Source: Streptomyces sp. Isolate_45 (GTDB taxonomy: Bacteria; Actinomycetota; Actinomycetes; Streptomycetales; Streptomycetaceae). From it: a DNA stretch of 64,000 nt. This document shows, piece by piece, positions 36,115 through 45,100 of the stretch. The translations under genes were made by a program, and so were the position numbers. The first letter of the stretch is position 1; each line of letters begins with the position of its first letter. The DNA is taken from positions 1 to 64,000 of the forward strand of contig NZ_JANFAK020000011.1 of assembly GCF_024721315.2 (NCBI RefSeq), read 5' to 3'. Under the pieces are notes generated by a model. It ran no database searches, was not told the DNA's origin, and saw only the letters and a list, made by a program, of their open reading frames with translations.

Positions 36115-36789
36115 ATGTCTGACTCGTCGATCCCGCCGTCCGCACGGCCCGAGCCGTCCGCGCAGCCCGACCCGGCCGGGAAGTCCGGGCCGGCCGCGCC
36201 GCCGGAGGACGGCGCGCCGGCCACCGGCCCCCGGCGGCGTGCGCCCCTGGGCCGGCTGGTGCCCCGGAGCAACGGCGCCCGATGGGCCGCGCTCGGCGTC
36301 GCGGTGGTGGTCGTCGGTGGGGGAGTGGCGGCCCTGGCGGTGGCCGAGCACCACCACGACCGGGCGGAACGGCCGCGCTTCGCCCGGATCGCGCCGGGCG
36401 TCGACGGCCCGGGGGAGCGTCGCGCCGAAGCCGCGCCCGGTCACGGCGGGCCGGGGGAACGCCGCGCCGCCGAAGCCCCGCCCGGTCGCGACGGCCAGGC
36501 GGGACCGAAGGAGCACAGAGCGCTCGGTGGCCCGGAGGGCCAGGGCGCACGAGGTGGCTCCGGCCGGACCGCCCCCGCGCCGCTGCCCTCCCTGCCCATC
36601 GGCGACGCGGCCGGCAAGGCCGCGGCGGCGGTGACCGGCGGCAAGGTGGAGAGCCTGCGCGTGGTCGCGCAGGACGGCGGCGGCAGCGCCTGGCTCGCCG
36701 TGGTCCTCGGCCCGGACGGAGTCCGACACGCCGTCACGGTGTCCGGCACGGACGGAACGGTCACCGGCAACACCCCTGTGGCCCGATAG
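36115..36789 (+). CDS. Membrane-anchored protein with PepSY-like C-terminus
   Basis: The 224-residue protein has a proline-rich cytoplasmic start and a single membrane segment (WAALGVAVVVVGGGVAALAV, about 57-77). A long low-complexity G/E/R/P region with repeated GPGERRAEAAP-like units follows (about 90-150). The C-terminal ~70 residues (AAGKAAAAVTGGKVESLRVV, then WLAVVLGPDGVRHAVTVSGT) have the A-A-x-x-x-x-G-G-K-V and D-G-x-x-x-x-V-T-V pattern of PepSY domains. Such proteins are common targets of adjacent two-component systems. It is divergent from the response regulator, with the CTTCAG repeats before it. Confidence 0.7.
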   Translation: MSDSSIPPSARPEPSAQPDPAGKSGPAAPPEDGAPATGPRRRAPLGRLVPRSNGARWAALGVAVVVVGGGVAALAVAEHHHDRAERPRFARIAPGVDGPGERRAEAAPGHGGPGERRAAEAPPGRDGQAGPKEHRALGGPEGQGARGGSGRTAPAPLPSLPIGDAAGKAAAAVTGGKVESLRVVAQDGGGSAWLAVVLGPDGVRHAVTVSGTDGTVTGNTPVAR

Positions 36790-36915
36790 GGCGTGGGTCG
36801 AGGACCCCGGTCACGGCCGGCGCGGACGGCTGCGACCGGGGTCGTCGGCAGCCCGCGACGGCCGGCCGCACGCGCGCTGGATAGGGTCGGCGGCACCCGA
36901 CGGAGGAGGACCGCA

Positions 36916-37239
36916 GTGACGAGCATCGTCATCGCACAGACGACCGTGAACGACGAGGACAAGGCGTACGAGATCGCGCGGGGCGCGGTGGAGGCCCGCT
37001 TGGCGGCCGGCGCGCACGTGGACGCGCGGATGACGGCCTTCTACTGGTGGAAGGGCGCGGTGCAGCACGCGCGGGAATACCGGGTCTCGTACCAGACGAC
37101 CGTGGAGAAGGTCGCGGAGCTGGAAGCGTGGGTGCGCGCGCGCCACCCGTACGAGGTGCCGCAGTGGATCGTGCTGTCCCCGGCGCAGGCCTCGGAGGAC
37201 TACCTGGCCTGGGCGGTGGAGGAGACCGCTCCGCGGTAG
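36916..37239 (+). CDS. cutA: CutA1-family protein
   Basis: A 107-residue protein is the normal length for CutA1, a ferredoxin-like trimer linked to divalent-metal tolerance and signalling. The signature is FYWWKGAVQHAREYRVSYQT followed by HPYEVPQWIVL near the end, both highly conserved. GTG 36916 follows a near-perfect GGAGGAGG, and TSIVIAQTTVNDEDKAYEIA starts the fold. Longer in-frame translation from 36793 is not conserved. It stands alone between two secreted or membrane genes. Confidence 0.9.
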   Translation: MTSIVIAQTTVNDEDKAYEIARGAVEARLAAGAHVDARMTAFYWWKGAVQHAREYRVSYQTTVEKVAELEAWVRARHPYEVPQWIVLSPAQASEDYLAWAVEETAPR

Positions 37240-37468
37240 CGGCGATCGGGTGGGCCCACCGGCCGCAGGCGCGGACCCGGCCGGGCAGGGCGGCGGGGCG
37301 GGCGATGCGCGGATGCGGAGAGCAACTCCATTCGACGCGGCGCAAGTTGGAGGGATCCGAACCCTTGCCGGTTGGGGTTCCTTCGCCAATGATGCTGCGG
37401 GCGTCCGGATTTCGGCACGGGCCGGACCCCGCACGCACACCCGCACCCGGCCGGCCAGGAGGCGTACC

Positions 37469-38236
37469 TTGCGGACGTACCGTCGTACGCGGAGATCGTT
37501 CGTGGTCGCCGGAGCGGCCCTCGCCCTCGTCATCGGGGTTTCCCAGCCGGCTTTCGCCGCGCCGCCGCCGGCCCTGCCCGTCAACGCCGACGCGATCGAG
37601 CTGACCTTCCAGCCGGCCTACGACTACGACACCGACGGCTGCTACCCGACACCCGCCATCAGCGCGACCGGAGTGCTCAACGGCGGACTCAACCCCACGG
37701 GCGCCCTCAACGGGAGCTGCCGGGACGCCTCGGACCTCGACAACACCAACGGCTACTCCCGATCGACCTGCAACAACGGTTGGTGCGCCGTGGTGTACGC
37801 GCTGTACTTCGAGAAGGACCAGGCGATACCCGGCATCAGCCTCGGCGGGCACCGTCACGACTGGGAACACGTGGTGGTGTGGATCCAGGGCAACGAGGCC
37901 AAGTACGTCGCGACTTCGGCCCACGGCGACTTCGTCGTCCACGCGCGGGAGCGGATCCGCTGGGACGGAACCCACCCCAAGATCGTCTACCACAAGGACG
38001 GCCTCGGCACCCACTGCTTCCGCGCGGCGAACACCAATGACGAACCGGCCGAGAACCACAGGAGGACCTGGCAGTTCCCGGCGCTCGTCGGGTGGAACGG
38101 CTATCCGCCCGGAGTGCGCGACACGTTGGGCCGGGCCGACTTCGGCAGCGCGCACTTCGGTCTGAAGGACGGCTCCTTCGCCTCCCACCTGGCCGAGGCC
38201 AAGCCGGCCGGCATCCCCTTCGATCCTTACCTCTAG
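37469..38236 (+). CDS. Secreted NPP1 family (NLP, necrosis-inducing-like) protein
   Basis: The 255-residue protein carries the NPP1/NLP hallmark GHRHDWEHVVVWI at about residues 126-138. Its Asp, His and Glu bind a metal ion essential for membrane damage in plant-pathogen NLPs. The mature chain has two cysteine pairs (DGCYPTP/NGSCRD and TCNNGWC). A signal peptide (RRTRRSFVVAGAALALVIGV, cleavage after PAFA) directs export. TTG 37469 is the likely start because AGGAGG lies 6 nt upstream; no ATG or GTG gives a comparable N-terminus. Plant cytolysis is known for oomycete, fungal and some bacterial members and is only inferred here. Confidence 0.85.
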   Translation: MRTYRRTRRSFVVAGAALALVIGVSQPAFAAPPPALPVNADAIELTFQPAYDYDTDGCYPTPAISATGVLNGGLNPTGALNGSCRDASDLDNTNGYSRSTCNNGWCAVVYALYFEKDQAIPGISLGGHRHDWEHVVVWIQGNEAKYVATSAHGDFVVHARERIRWDGTHPKIVYHKDGLGTHCFRAANTNDEPAENHRRTWQFPALVGWNGYPPGVRDTLGRADFGSAHFGLKDGSFASHLAEAKPAGIPFDPYL

Positions 38237-38348
38237 ATCCAACTCGCCGCCGACGCCCGCCACCGGCCGCCCCTGGTGTTCGTCCTCACGGCGGGCCGGG
38301 CGGGCGACGCGCCTGCGGTGCGTCAATCGCCCGAACGCCGGGCGAGAG

Positions 38349-38384
38349 TGCCGTCACCGCTGCCGTCACCGCTGCCGTCACCGC
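38349..38384. repeat. Three tandem 12-bp repeats over a stop codon
   Basis: TGCCGTCACCGC is repeated three times without interruption. The third copy contains the TGA stop of the cupin gene (minus strand, 38380-38378), so the repeats lie across and beyond its 3' end, as at 2898-2945. Confidence 0.85.
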
Positions 38385-38881
38385 TCCGAAGGCGCCCGGC
38401 AGTAGCGGTGTACGAGTTCGGCGTGCTCGGGGAAGAGCCGCAGCATGTCACCGGTCCGGCCGAGGGTCATGTCGGCGTAGTCGAATCCGGGGGCGACGGC
38501 TTCGCTGATCAGGGCGTGGTCCCCGGCGGTGAGGTGGGACGCCTTCCAGACGCCCCCGGGCACCGCGAGGGTGAGGGACTGCCCCCGGCCCGGGTCCTGG
38601 CCGAGGACGGCGGTGGTGTGCCGGCCGTCCGGGTGGATCAGGTGGTAGGTGACCGGTTCGCCGTGGTGGTGGAAGTGCAGGATGTCGGACTCGTTGAGGT
38701 GCCAGTGCCCGACGGGTGACCAGTGGGTGAGCAGGTAGTGGATCGAGGTGAGGGTGTACCGCTCACCGCGGGGGGTCGGGGTCCGCGGGCGGTGGTCGGC
38801 CTGGAACGTGCGCCGGAAGTACCCTCCCTCCACGTGCTCCTCCAGGCCGAGGACGTTGATCCAGTCATGTGCGTCGGGCAC
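38378..38881 (-). CDS. DUF985-type cupin protein
   Basis: The 167-residue protein matches the DUF985 cupin family. Features are WINVLGLEEHVEGGYFRRTF at the start, TSIHYLLTHWSPVGHWHLNE in strand two with its histidines, ILHFHHHGEPVTYHLIHPDG, LGQDPGRGQSLTLAVPGGVW and EAVAPGFDYADMTLG. Relatives include plant and fungal proteins of unclear enzymology; metal or sugar-nucleotide binding in the beta barrel is assumed. GTG 38881 follows AAGGAGG. The stop codon lies in a triplicated 12-bp repeat. Confidence 0.85.
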   Translation of the reverse strand: MPDAHDWINVLGLEEHVEGGYFRRTFQADHRPRTPTPRGERYTLTSIHYLLTHWSPVGHWHLNESDILHFHHHGEPVTYHLIHPDGRHTTAVLGQDPGRGQSLTLAVPGGVWKASHLTAGDHALISEAVAPGFDYADMTLGRTGDMLRLFPEHAELVHRYCRAPSER

Positions 38882-39030
38882 GCGGCCTCCTTCGGTCGGT
38901 GGGCCTCCTCGACCGCGCCCGGCGGTGTGGGCCGAGGCCCGTCGAACGAACCCTACGGGGCGGGGCGACGGGAGCCCCGGCCCGTGACCGCCCCGGTGGT
39001 CGCGTGTGCGTTACCCCGGGCCCGACCGTC

Positions 39031-40167
39031 TCAGCCGGCGTCCCCCGTCGTGACGCGAGCGCAATGCCGTACCACCGCCGCCAGGCTGCCCCGCGAACGC
39101 AGTAGGGAGCGCTGGACGCGCGCCCCGTTGCCGCGTTCCAGGAGCTCGGCGATGCCCGCCCGAACGAGTTCGTCGTCGCCGAGGTCGACCAGTGCGTCGC
39201 GCACGTGCTGGTGGAGGGCCTCGACCACGGCCTCCGGCGCGGCCTCGCGCATGGTCTCCGGGTGGAGCAGGGGCCCGTCGAGTCCGGACCGGCCGGCCCG
39301 CCAGGAGGCCAGCCGCAGCAGGCCGGTGCTGATCCTCGCGGGAGGGTCCCCGGCCCGCCAGGCCCGGGCGGCGGTCTCCACCAGTGCCCGGGACAGCGCG
39401 GCCAGGAGGACCGGGGTCCCGGCATGCAGGGCGACGTCCGCGACCCTGATCTCCACGGTCGGGTACGAGGCCGACAGCCGGGCGTCGAAGTAGATCATCG
39501 CGGTGTCGCGGAGGACACCCGTCCCGACCATGGCGCCCACCTCCTCGTGATAGCGGTCCGCCGAGCCGAACACGTCCACCGGACCCGCGGACGGCAGTCG
39601 GTTCCACACCCGGCTGCGGTAGCTCGCGTAGAGGCTGTCCTCGCCCTGCCAGAACGGCGAGTTCGCGCTCATCGCGGTGAGGACGGGCAGCCACGGCCGG
39701 ATGCGGTCCAGGACGGCGACCCCCTCCTCGTCCGACTCCACCGACACGTGCACGTGGCAGCCGCAGGTCAGTTGCTCCTGCGCCGTCAACCCGAACTGGC
39801 GCTCCACCCATTCGTACCGGGGGCCGGTACTGATGGACGGACGTACGGCCAGCGGCGACGTGCCGACCGCCACGACGACCGCACCGGCCGTGGCGGCGTG
39901 CCGCGCCGCCTCGGCGCGCCGGCGGACGATCTCCTCCTGGAGCTCGCGCATCTCCGTCACCGGTTTGGTGGCGAACTCGACCTGCTCCTTCTGGAGCTCC
40001 GCCTCGAAGGCGTGGCCCTCCGCGCCGTCCCCGTGCGTACCGCCCTTCCCACCGGCGGGCGCGCACGCGCGGTCCGCGGCCGCCAGCACCGCCCCCGAGA
40101 GGGCCATGGCCTCACCGCTGTCGGCGTCGACCAGAAGCAGTTCCTCTTCCACACCTACGCTGCGCAT
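39031..40167 (-). CDS. YbdK-type carboxylate-amine ligase (glutamate-cysteine ligase 2 family)
   Basis: The 378-residue protein begins MRSVGVEEELLLVDADSGEA, the GVEEE motif of GCS2 enzymes. It continues with VEFATKPVTEM, TCGCHVHVSVESDEEGVAVL, MSANSPFWQGEDSLYASYRS, GSADRYHEEVGAMV and IYFDARLSASYPTVEIRVAD, which together form the ATP/Mg site. YbdK shows weak glutamate-cysteine ligase activity. Streptomyces make mycothiol rather than glutathione, so the true acceptor is probably another amine. It is divergent from the MFS gene that opens the peptide cluster, and is probably not part of it. Confidence 0.88.
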   Translation of the reverse strand: MRSVGVEEELLLVDADSGEAMALSGAVLAAADRACAPAGGKGGTHGDGAEGHAFEAELQKEQVEFATKPVTEMRELQEEIVRRRAEAARHAATAGAVVVAVGTSPLAVRPSISTGPRYEWVERQFGLTAQEQLTCGCHVHVSVESDEEGVAVLDRIRPWLPVLTAMSANSPFWQGEDSLYASYRSRVWNRLPSAGPVDVFGSADRYHEEVGAMVGTGVLRDTAMIYFDARLSASYPTVEIRVADVALHAGTPVLLAALSRALVETAARAWRAGDPPARISTGLLRLASWRAGRSGLDGPLLHPETMREAAPEAVVEALHQHVRDALVDLGDDELVRAGIAELLERGNGARVQRSLLRSRGSLAAVVRHCARVTTGDAG

Positions 40168-40635
40168 ACGACCGCCTGTCTCGTCATGGACCGAACCGAT
40201 CTCCGCCTGCCCCGCTCACGGCCCCGTATACCCGGGAGGCGCCCTTCGGTTCGTCGGGCCGTCCACGGTCGGTCACGAGTGCGTCGGCGGCTCCACCGCC
40301 GCCCCGCCCACCGCTGCCGGGTCCGCCCATTACTACCGGCGAGTAGTTCGGACGTTCGCGACATTGCTCCGGATGATTTCACCAAGAATTTACTGCCCTC
40401 GCGGGGCGGTATTGGTGTGTGACGAGCGCCACAGGTTATTCCCTGGACGGGCCGCGTCGGCACTGTCTCTAATAGGTCTTCGTGTCCGGCCGACGATCTT
40501 GGCCGGGCATCTACGGGGGAAATTCCCGAATCTTGTCGTTGGCAATGGTGCTGAACGAGAGGTCGGAGCGGTGTCAGTGATCCTGACGGTCGAGAAATGG
40601 TCCGGACAATTCAATCCGAGTGACGCGGTACGGCA
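40168..40635. other. Gene-free divergent region before the peptide cluster
   Basis: This 468-bp gap separates the YbdK gene from the MFS gene and is clearly less GC-rich than its flanks, as promoter regions often are. GTCAG/CTGAC (near 40572-40586) is a short inverted repeat. I see no convincing -35/-10 pair, and no ribosome binding site precedes ATG 40636. The lower GC and lack of coding signal suggest regulatory DNA. Confidence 0.5.
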
Positions 40636-41862
40636 ATGCTGAACCAGTTGCTCCCGAAGCGCGGCCCTGCCCGCACACTCACCGGCATCACGCTGGTGCA
40701 CACCTTGGGCCAAGGCCTGTGGATGGCCTTGAACGCCATCTACGCCACGTCCGTCCTGAAGCTCTCACCAGGCCAGTTCGGCATCGGGGTCGGCGTCGCC
40801 GCGGGCATCGCGCTGGCATTGAGCACCCCCAGTGGCCACCTGGCCGACCGGATCGGCCCCCGGGCGGTGCAGATCTGGTCCTTCCTCGCCCTCGGACCGC
40901 TCACCGCGGGGCTCCTGCTCGTCGACGGTTTCGGCCAGTACCTGCTGGTGCTGTCCCTGCAGGCCGTCGCGTACAGCGCCAGCCGCAGCGCCCGGATGGC
41001 CATGGTCGCCGGACTGGTCCCGCCCGAGGACCGGGTCTCCGTCCGCGCCTACCTACGGGCCACCAGCAACGTCAGCGTCTCCGCCGGAGCGGCGCTCGCG
41101 GGTCTGGCGCTCGTGGTCGACACGCCCGCCGCCTACCGGGCCGCCGTCGTACTCAACGCCGGCACGTACCTGGTCACCGGCTTGCTCACGCTGCTGCTCC
41201 CGGCCGTGCCGCCGCAGCCGGCGAGGCCCGGGCCCGCCCTGGTGGTCCTGCGCGACCGGCCCTTCCTCACCTTCGTCGTGCTGGACGGCCTGCTCTCCAT
41301 GCACAACCTGCTGCTGGACGTGGTCCTCCCGCTCTGGGTGCTCCACCACACCGGTGCGCCCCGCTGGATGATCGCCGTCATCCTCATCACCAACACCGTC
41401 GCCGTCGTCCTGCTCCAGGTCAGGGCCGCGCGCGGAACCGACGAACCGGCCGCCGCGGCACGCGCGGCCCGGGCCGGCTCGCTCTGCCTCGGCGTCGCCT
41501 GTGCGATCTTCGCCCTCACCGAGGGCGCCTCCGCGGCCGTCGCCTGCGCCCTCCTGGTCGCCGGTGCGCTGGCCCACGTACTCGGTGAGATCCGGCAGTC
41601 GGCCGGCAGCTGGGGCATGTCCTTCGGCCTCGCGCCCGAGCACGCCCAAGGGCAGTACCAGGGCACGGCCGCGATGGGCGCCGACCTCGGCAAGATGATC
41701 GCGCCCGCCCTGCTCACCTGGCTGGCCATCGAGCACGGCGCCGTCGGGTGGCTGGTCATGGCCGTCGGGTTCGCCGCGGTCGGCGCCCTGATGCCGCCGG
41801 TGGCGCGCTGGGCCGACCGGAGCAGACATTCCGTGCGCACGCGCGAACCCTCCACCCCGTAA
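40636..41862 (+). CDS. MFS transporter, probable exporter of the peptide cluster
   Basis: The 408-residue protein has about twelve hydrophobic segments in two halves. The MFS motif A loop between helices 2 and 3 reads GHLADRIGPRAVQI. The central loop is short and arginine-rich, and the second half contains LVVLRDRPFLTFVVLDGLLS and AEHAQGQYQGTAAMGADLGK-like segments (here APEHAQGQYQGTAAMGADLG). The type is a proton-driven drug or metabolite exporter. It is the first gene of the co-oriented run to 53.8 kb, 254 bp before the NRPS, so export of the product is its likely role. No Shine-Dalgarno is seen before ATG 40636. Confidence 0.85.
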   Translation: MLNQLLPKRGPARTLTGITLVHTLGQGLWMALNAIYATSVLKLSPGQFGIGVGVAAGIALALSTPSGHLADRIGPRAVQIWSFLALGPLTAGLLLVDGFGQYLLVLSLQAVAYSASRSARMAMVAGLVPPEDRVSVRAYLRATSNVSVSAGAALAGLALVVDTPAAYRAAVVLNAGTYLVTGLLTLLLPAVPPQPARPGPALVVLRDRPFLTFVVLDGLLSMHNLLLDVVLPLWVLHHTGAPRWMIAVILITNTVAVVLLQVRAARGTDEPAAAARAARAGSLCLGVACAIFALTEGASAAVACALLVAGALAHVLGEIRQSAGSWGMSFGLAPEHAQGQYQGTAAMGADLGKMIAPALLTWLAIEHGAVGWLVMAVGFAAVGALMPPVARWADRSRHSVRTREPSTP

Positions 41863-42115
41863 TTCCTCCCACTTCTCCGGCCATTCGCCTTCCTTTCGTC
41901 CGGCCACCTCGAAATTCAGCCATCCGCCATTTCGCCATTCTGTCATTCCGTGTTGCGTGCGCCTGCCCGGGCCCCGGGTTCCGTCGGCGTGCGCGCATTC
42001 CAGAAGGCCTGCGCGCCCCACCGGAACGCTTTCCCGCGCACCGCACCGTCCGGGAAATCCGGTTCGCCCTGCCCGCAGACCTGAAAAGCGCCATCGAACG
42101 AGGGGAATCACGTCC

Positions 42116-45100
42116 GTGGGCGAAATGCCTGCCGTCACATACGCCGCGCCCGAGGAGACGACGAACGCCGCTCCGGCCCTCCAGCTACCCGTTCGGGACA
42201 CCGGCGGCGGCGAATCGGAGTCACCGGTCACGCACTCCTGGACCGACCGCGCCTTCCAGCCGTTGAGCGAGTTCGTCGGGGCGAGGGGACTTGAGGCCGC
42301 CGACCTGTTCAACGCTGCCTTCACCGTGCTGCTGCACCGCTACAGCGGCCAGAACGACCTCGTCCTCGCCCGCGCCGGCGGACCGGCGGACCCCGACCGG
42401 GTCCACCCCGTCGCCGTCCGTTCCCGGATCGGCGACGACGTCACCTTCGTCACCCTGACGGCCGCGCTCTCCGCCCGCTACCGCGCCGCGGCCCGCGACC
42501 CCGAGCACGCCGACGTACCCGCCGACCTCGGCACCGGACTGCGCGCGGGCTTCGTCAGCCGCGACACCCGGGCCAGGGCCGCCGCGGCGGGCCCGCGCCC
42601 CGACGGCCTCGACCTCCTCCTGGAGGTCGAACACGCCCCCGACGGCATCCGCTTCGCCCTGACCTACGACGGAGCCCTGTTCACCGAGGCGTTCGTCTCC
42701 CGCATGGCCGCCAACTACCGGACCCTCCTGCTCGACGCCTGCCGTCGCCCCACGGCTCCCGTGGGCGACCTGGCCGTGCTTTCCGAGGAGGAGACCCGGC
42801 ACCTGCTCACGGACCTCGGCGGCACCGCCCGCACCCACCTCCACGACACCACGCTCCACGCGCACGTCGAGGCCCAGGCGGCCCGCACCCCGCAGGCCCC
42901 GGCCGTGGAGTGGCGGGGCACCACCCTGACCTACCGGGAGCTCGACGAGCAGGCCAACCGGATCGCCCGCGCCCTCCTGGCCCACGGCATCGCCCCCGGC
43001 TCGCGCGTCGGCGTCTGCGTCACCCGCACCCACCGCACCGTCTGCCTCCTCCTCGCCGTCCACAAGGCCGGCTGTGCCTACGTCCCCCTGGACCCGGCCT
43101 ACCCCGCGGACCGGCTCAGCGGCATCGCCGCGACCGCCGACATGGCCGCCGTGGTCCTGGAGGACGCACCCGGCGCCGCGGCCTGGCTCGACGCGGTGCC
43201 CGCGACCGCTCTGCCCTGGCACGAACTGTGGGAGAAGGCCGGCGCCGAACGCCCCGACCCGCCGGAGATCGACGTCGACCCGGCCGCCACCACCCACCTG
43301 ATCTACACCTCCGGCTCGACAGGCCTGCCCAAGGGCGTCGTCATCAGCCACCGCAACGTGGCCGCGCTGCTCGCCTGGGTACGCGACACCTACCGGCCCG
43401 CGGAACTGGCCCGGGTGCTCTTCGCCACCTCCCTCAACTTCGACCTCTCGGTGTTCGAGCTGTGGGCCCCGCTCACCACCGGCGGCAGTGTCGTCGTCGT
43501 CGACAACGTCCTCGCCCTCACCGAGGACGAAAGCCTGCGCCCGAGCCTGGTCAACACCGTGCCCAGCGCCCTGAACGTACTGCTCCAGCGGTCGGCCGTA
43601 CCCGCCTGCACCACGGTCCTCAACGTGGCCGGTGAACCCCTCGCGAAGGAACTCGTCAACGCCGCCTTCGCGTCCACCGGCGTCGAACGGCTCTACAACC
43701 TTTACGGGCCGTCCGAGGACACCACGTACTCCACCTGGAAGTGCTTCACCGGCCCCGTCACCGACAGCCCGACCATCGGCGTACCCGTCCACAACACGGT
43801 GGCCCACCTGCTCGACGCACGCGGACACCTGGTGCCCCGGGGCGTCGTCGGCGAACTCCACCTCGGCGGTGACGGCCTCGCCGGCGGCTACATCAACGAC
43901 CCCGAGCGCACCGCCGCCGTGTTCGTCCCCGCCCCGCCGCACCTGCCGTCCGGCACCCTCTACCGCACCGGCGACCTGGCCTGCTGGACCGAGGACGGCG
44001 AACTGCGGTTCATGGGCCGCAAGGACAATCAGGTCAAGGTCCGCGGCTTCCGCGTCGAACTCGGCGAGATCGAGTCCGTGCTCCGCGAGGTCGTCGGCCT
44101 CAAGGACGTCGCGGCCCTCGCCGTCCGCGCGGACGACGACACCCGGCTGGTCTGCTGGGTCGGCCTCGAAGGCGCCGACGTTCCCGTCGACGCGATGGCC
44201 GACCACCTGCGCCGCAAGCTCCCGCACTACATGCAGCCCGCCAGGATCCTGGTCGAGGAGCGGCTCCCGCAACTGCCCAACGGCAAGGTCGACCGCAAGG
44301 CCCTCGCCGCCCGCGACGTCGACTGGAGCGCCTCCGACGGCGACGACCGCGCCTTCACCACCGACGACCCCGACGAGGCCCCAGTCGCCGCCGTCTGGAC
44401 CGACCTGCTCGGCGTCGCCCGACTCGGCCCCGACCGCGACTTCTTCTCCGTCGGCGGACACTCGCTGCTGGCCAACCTGCTCGCCGCCCGGCTCGGCGAC
44501 GCCGCCGGCCGCACCGTCGGCGTCGCCGAGATCTACGAGCACCGCACCCTGACGGCCCAGGCCCGGCTGCTGCGCCGCAAGCGCGAACAGGCACCCGCCG
44601 CCACCGCCGAGGCGGGAGCCGACGGCAGGTCGGCCGCCGTCGCCGAGGCCCTCCACACGTCCGGCCGCGGCCACGGCGTCCCCGGAGCGGCCGCCGCCGT
44701 GTACATCGACGGCACCCTCCGGTTCGTCCACCACGGCGTCGACGACATCGAGACCGGCGCCCCCCGCGGCGAGGCCTCCCGCCAGCGCGTCACCTGCATC
44801 ACCAAGCCGATGCTGGCCTTCACCGCGCTGCGCCTCGTCGACCGCGGCCTGGTCGGCCTCGACGAGTCCCTCACCACCTTGCTGCCGCACGCGTTCCGGC
44901 GCGGCGGCGGCCGCACCGTCGACGTGACACTGCGTCAACTCCTTTCGCACACGAGCGGCATCGACGACTCCTACGAGGTCTGGCACGACACCGACCTCCC
45001 CGACCTCGACCGCTACCTCGACACCTTCGCCGGGTACGGACAGCTCTTCGAACCGGGCGAGGTCTTCGCGTACTCCGCCTGCGGCACCTCCATCGTCGCC

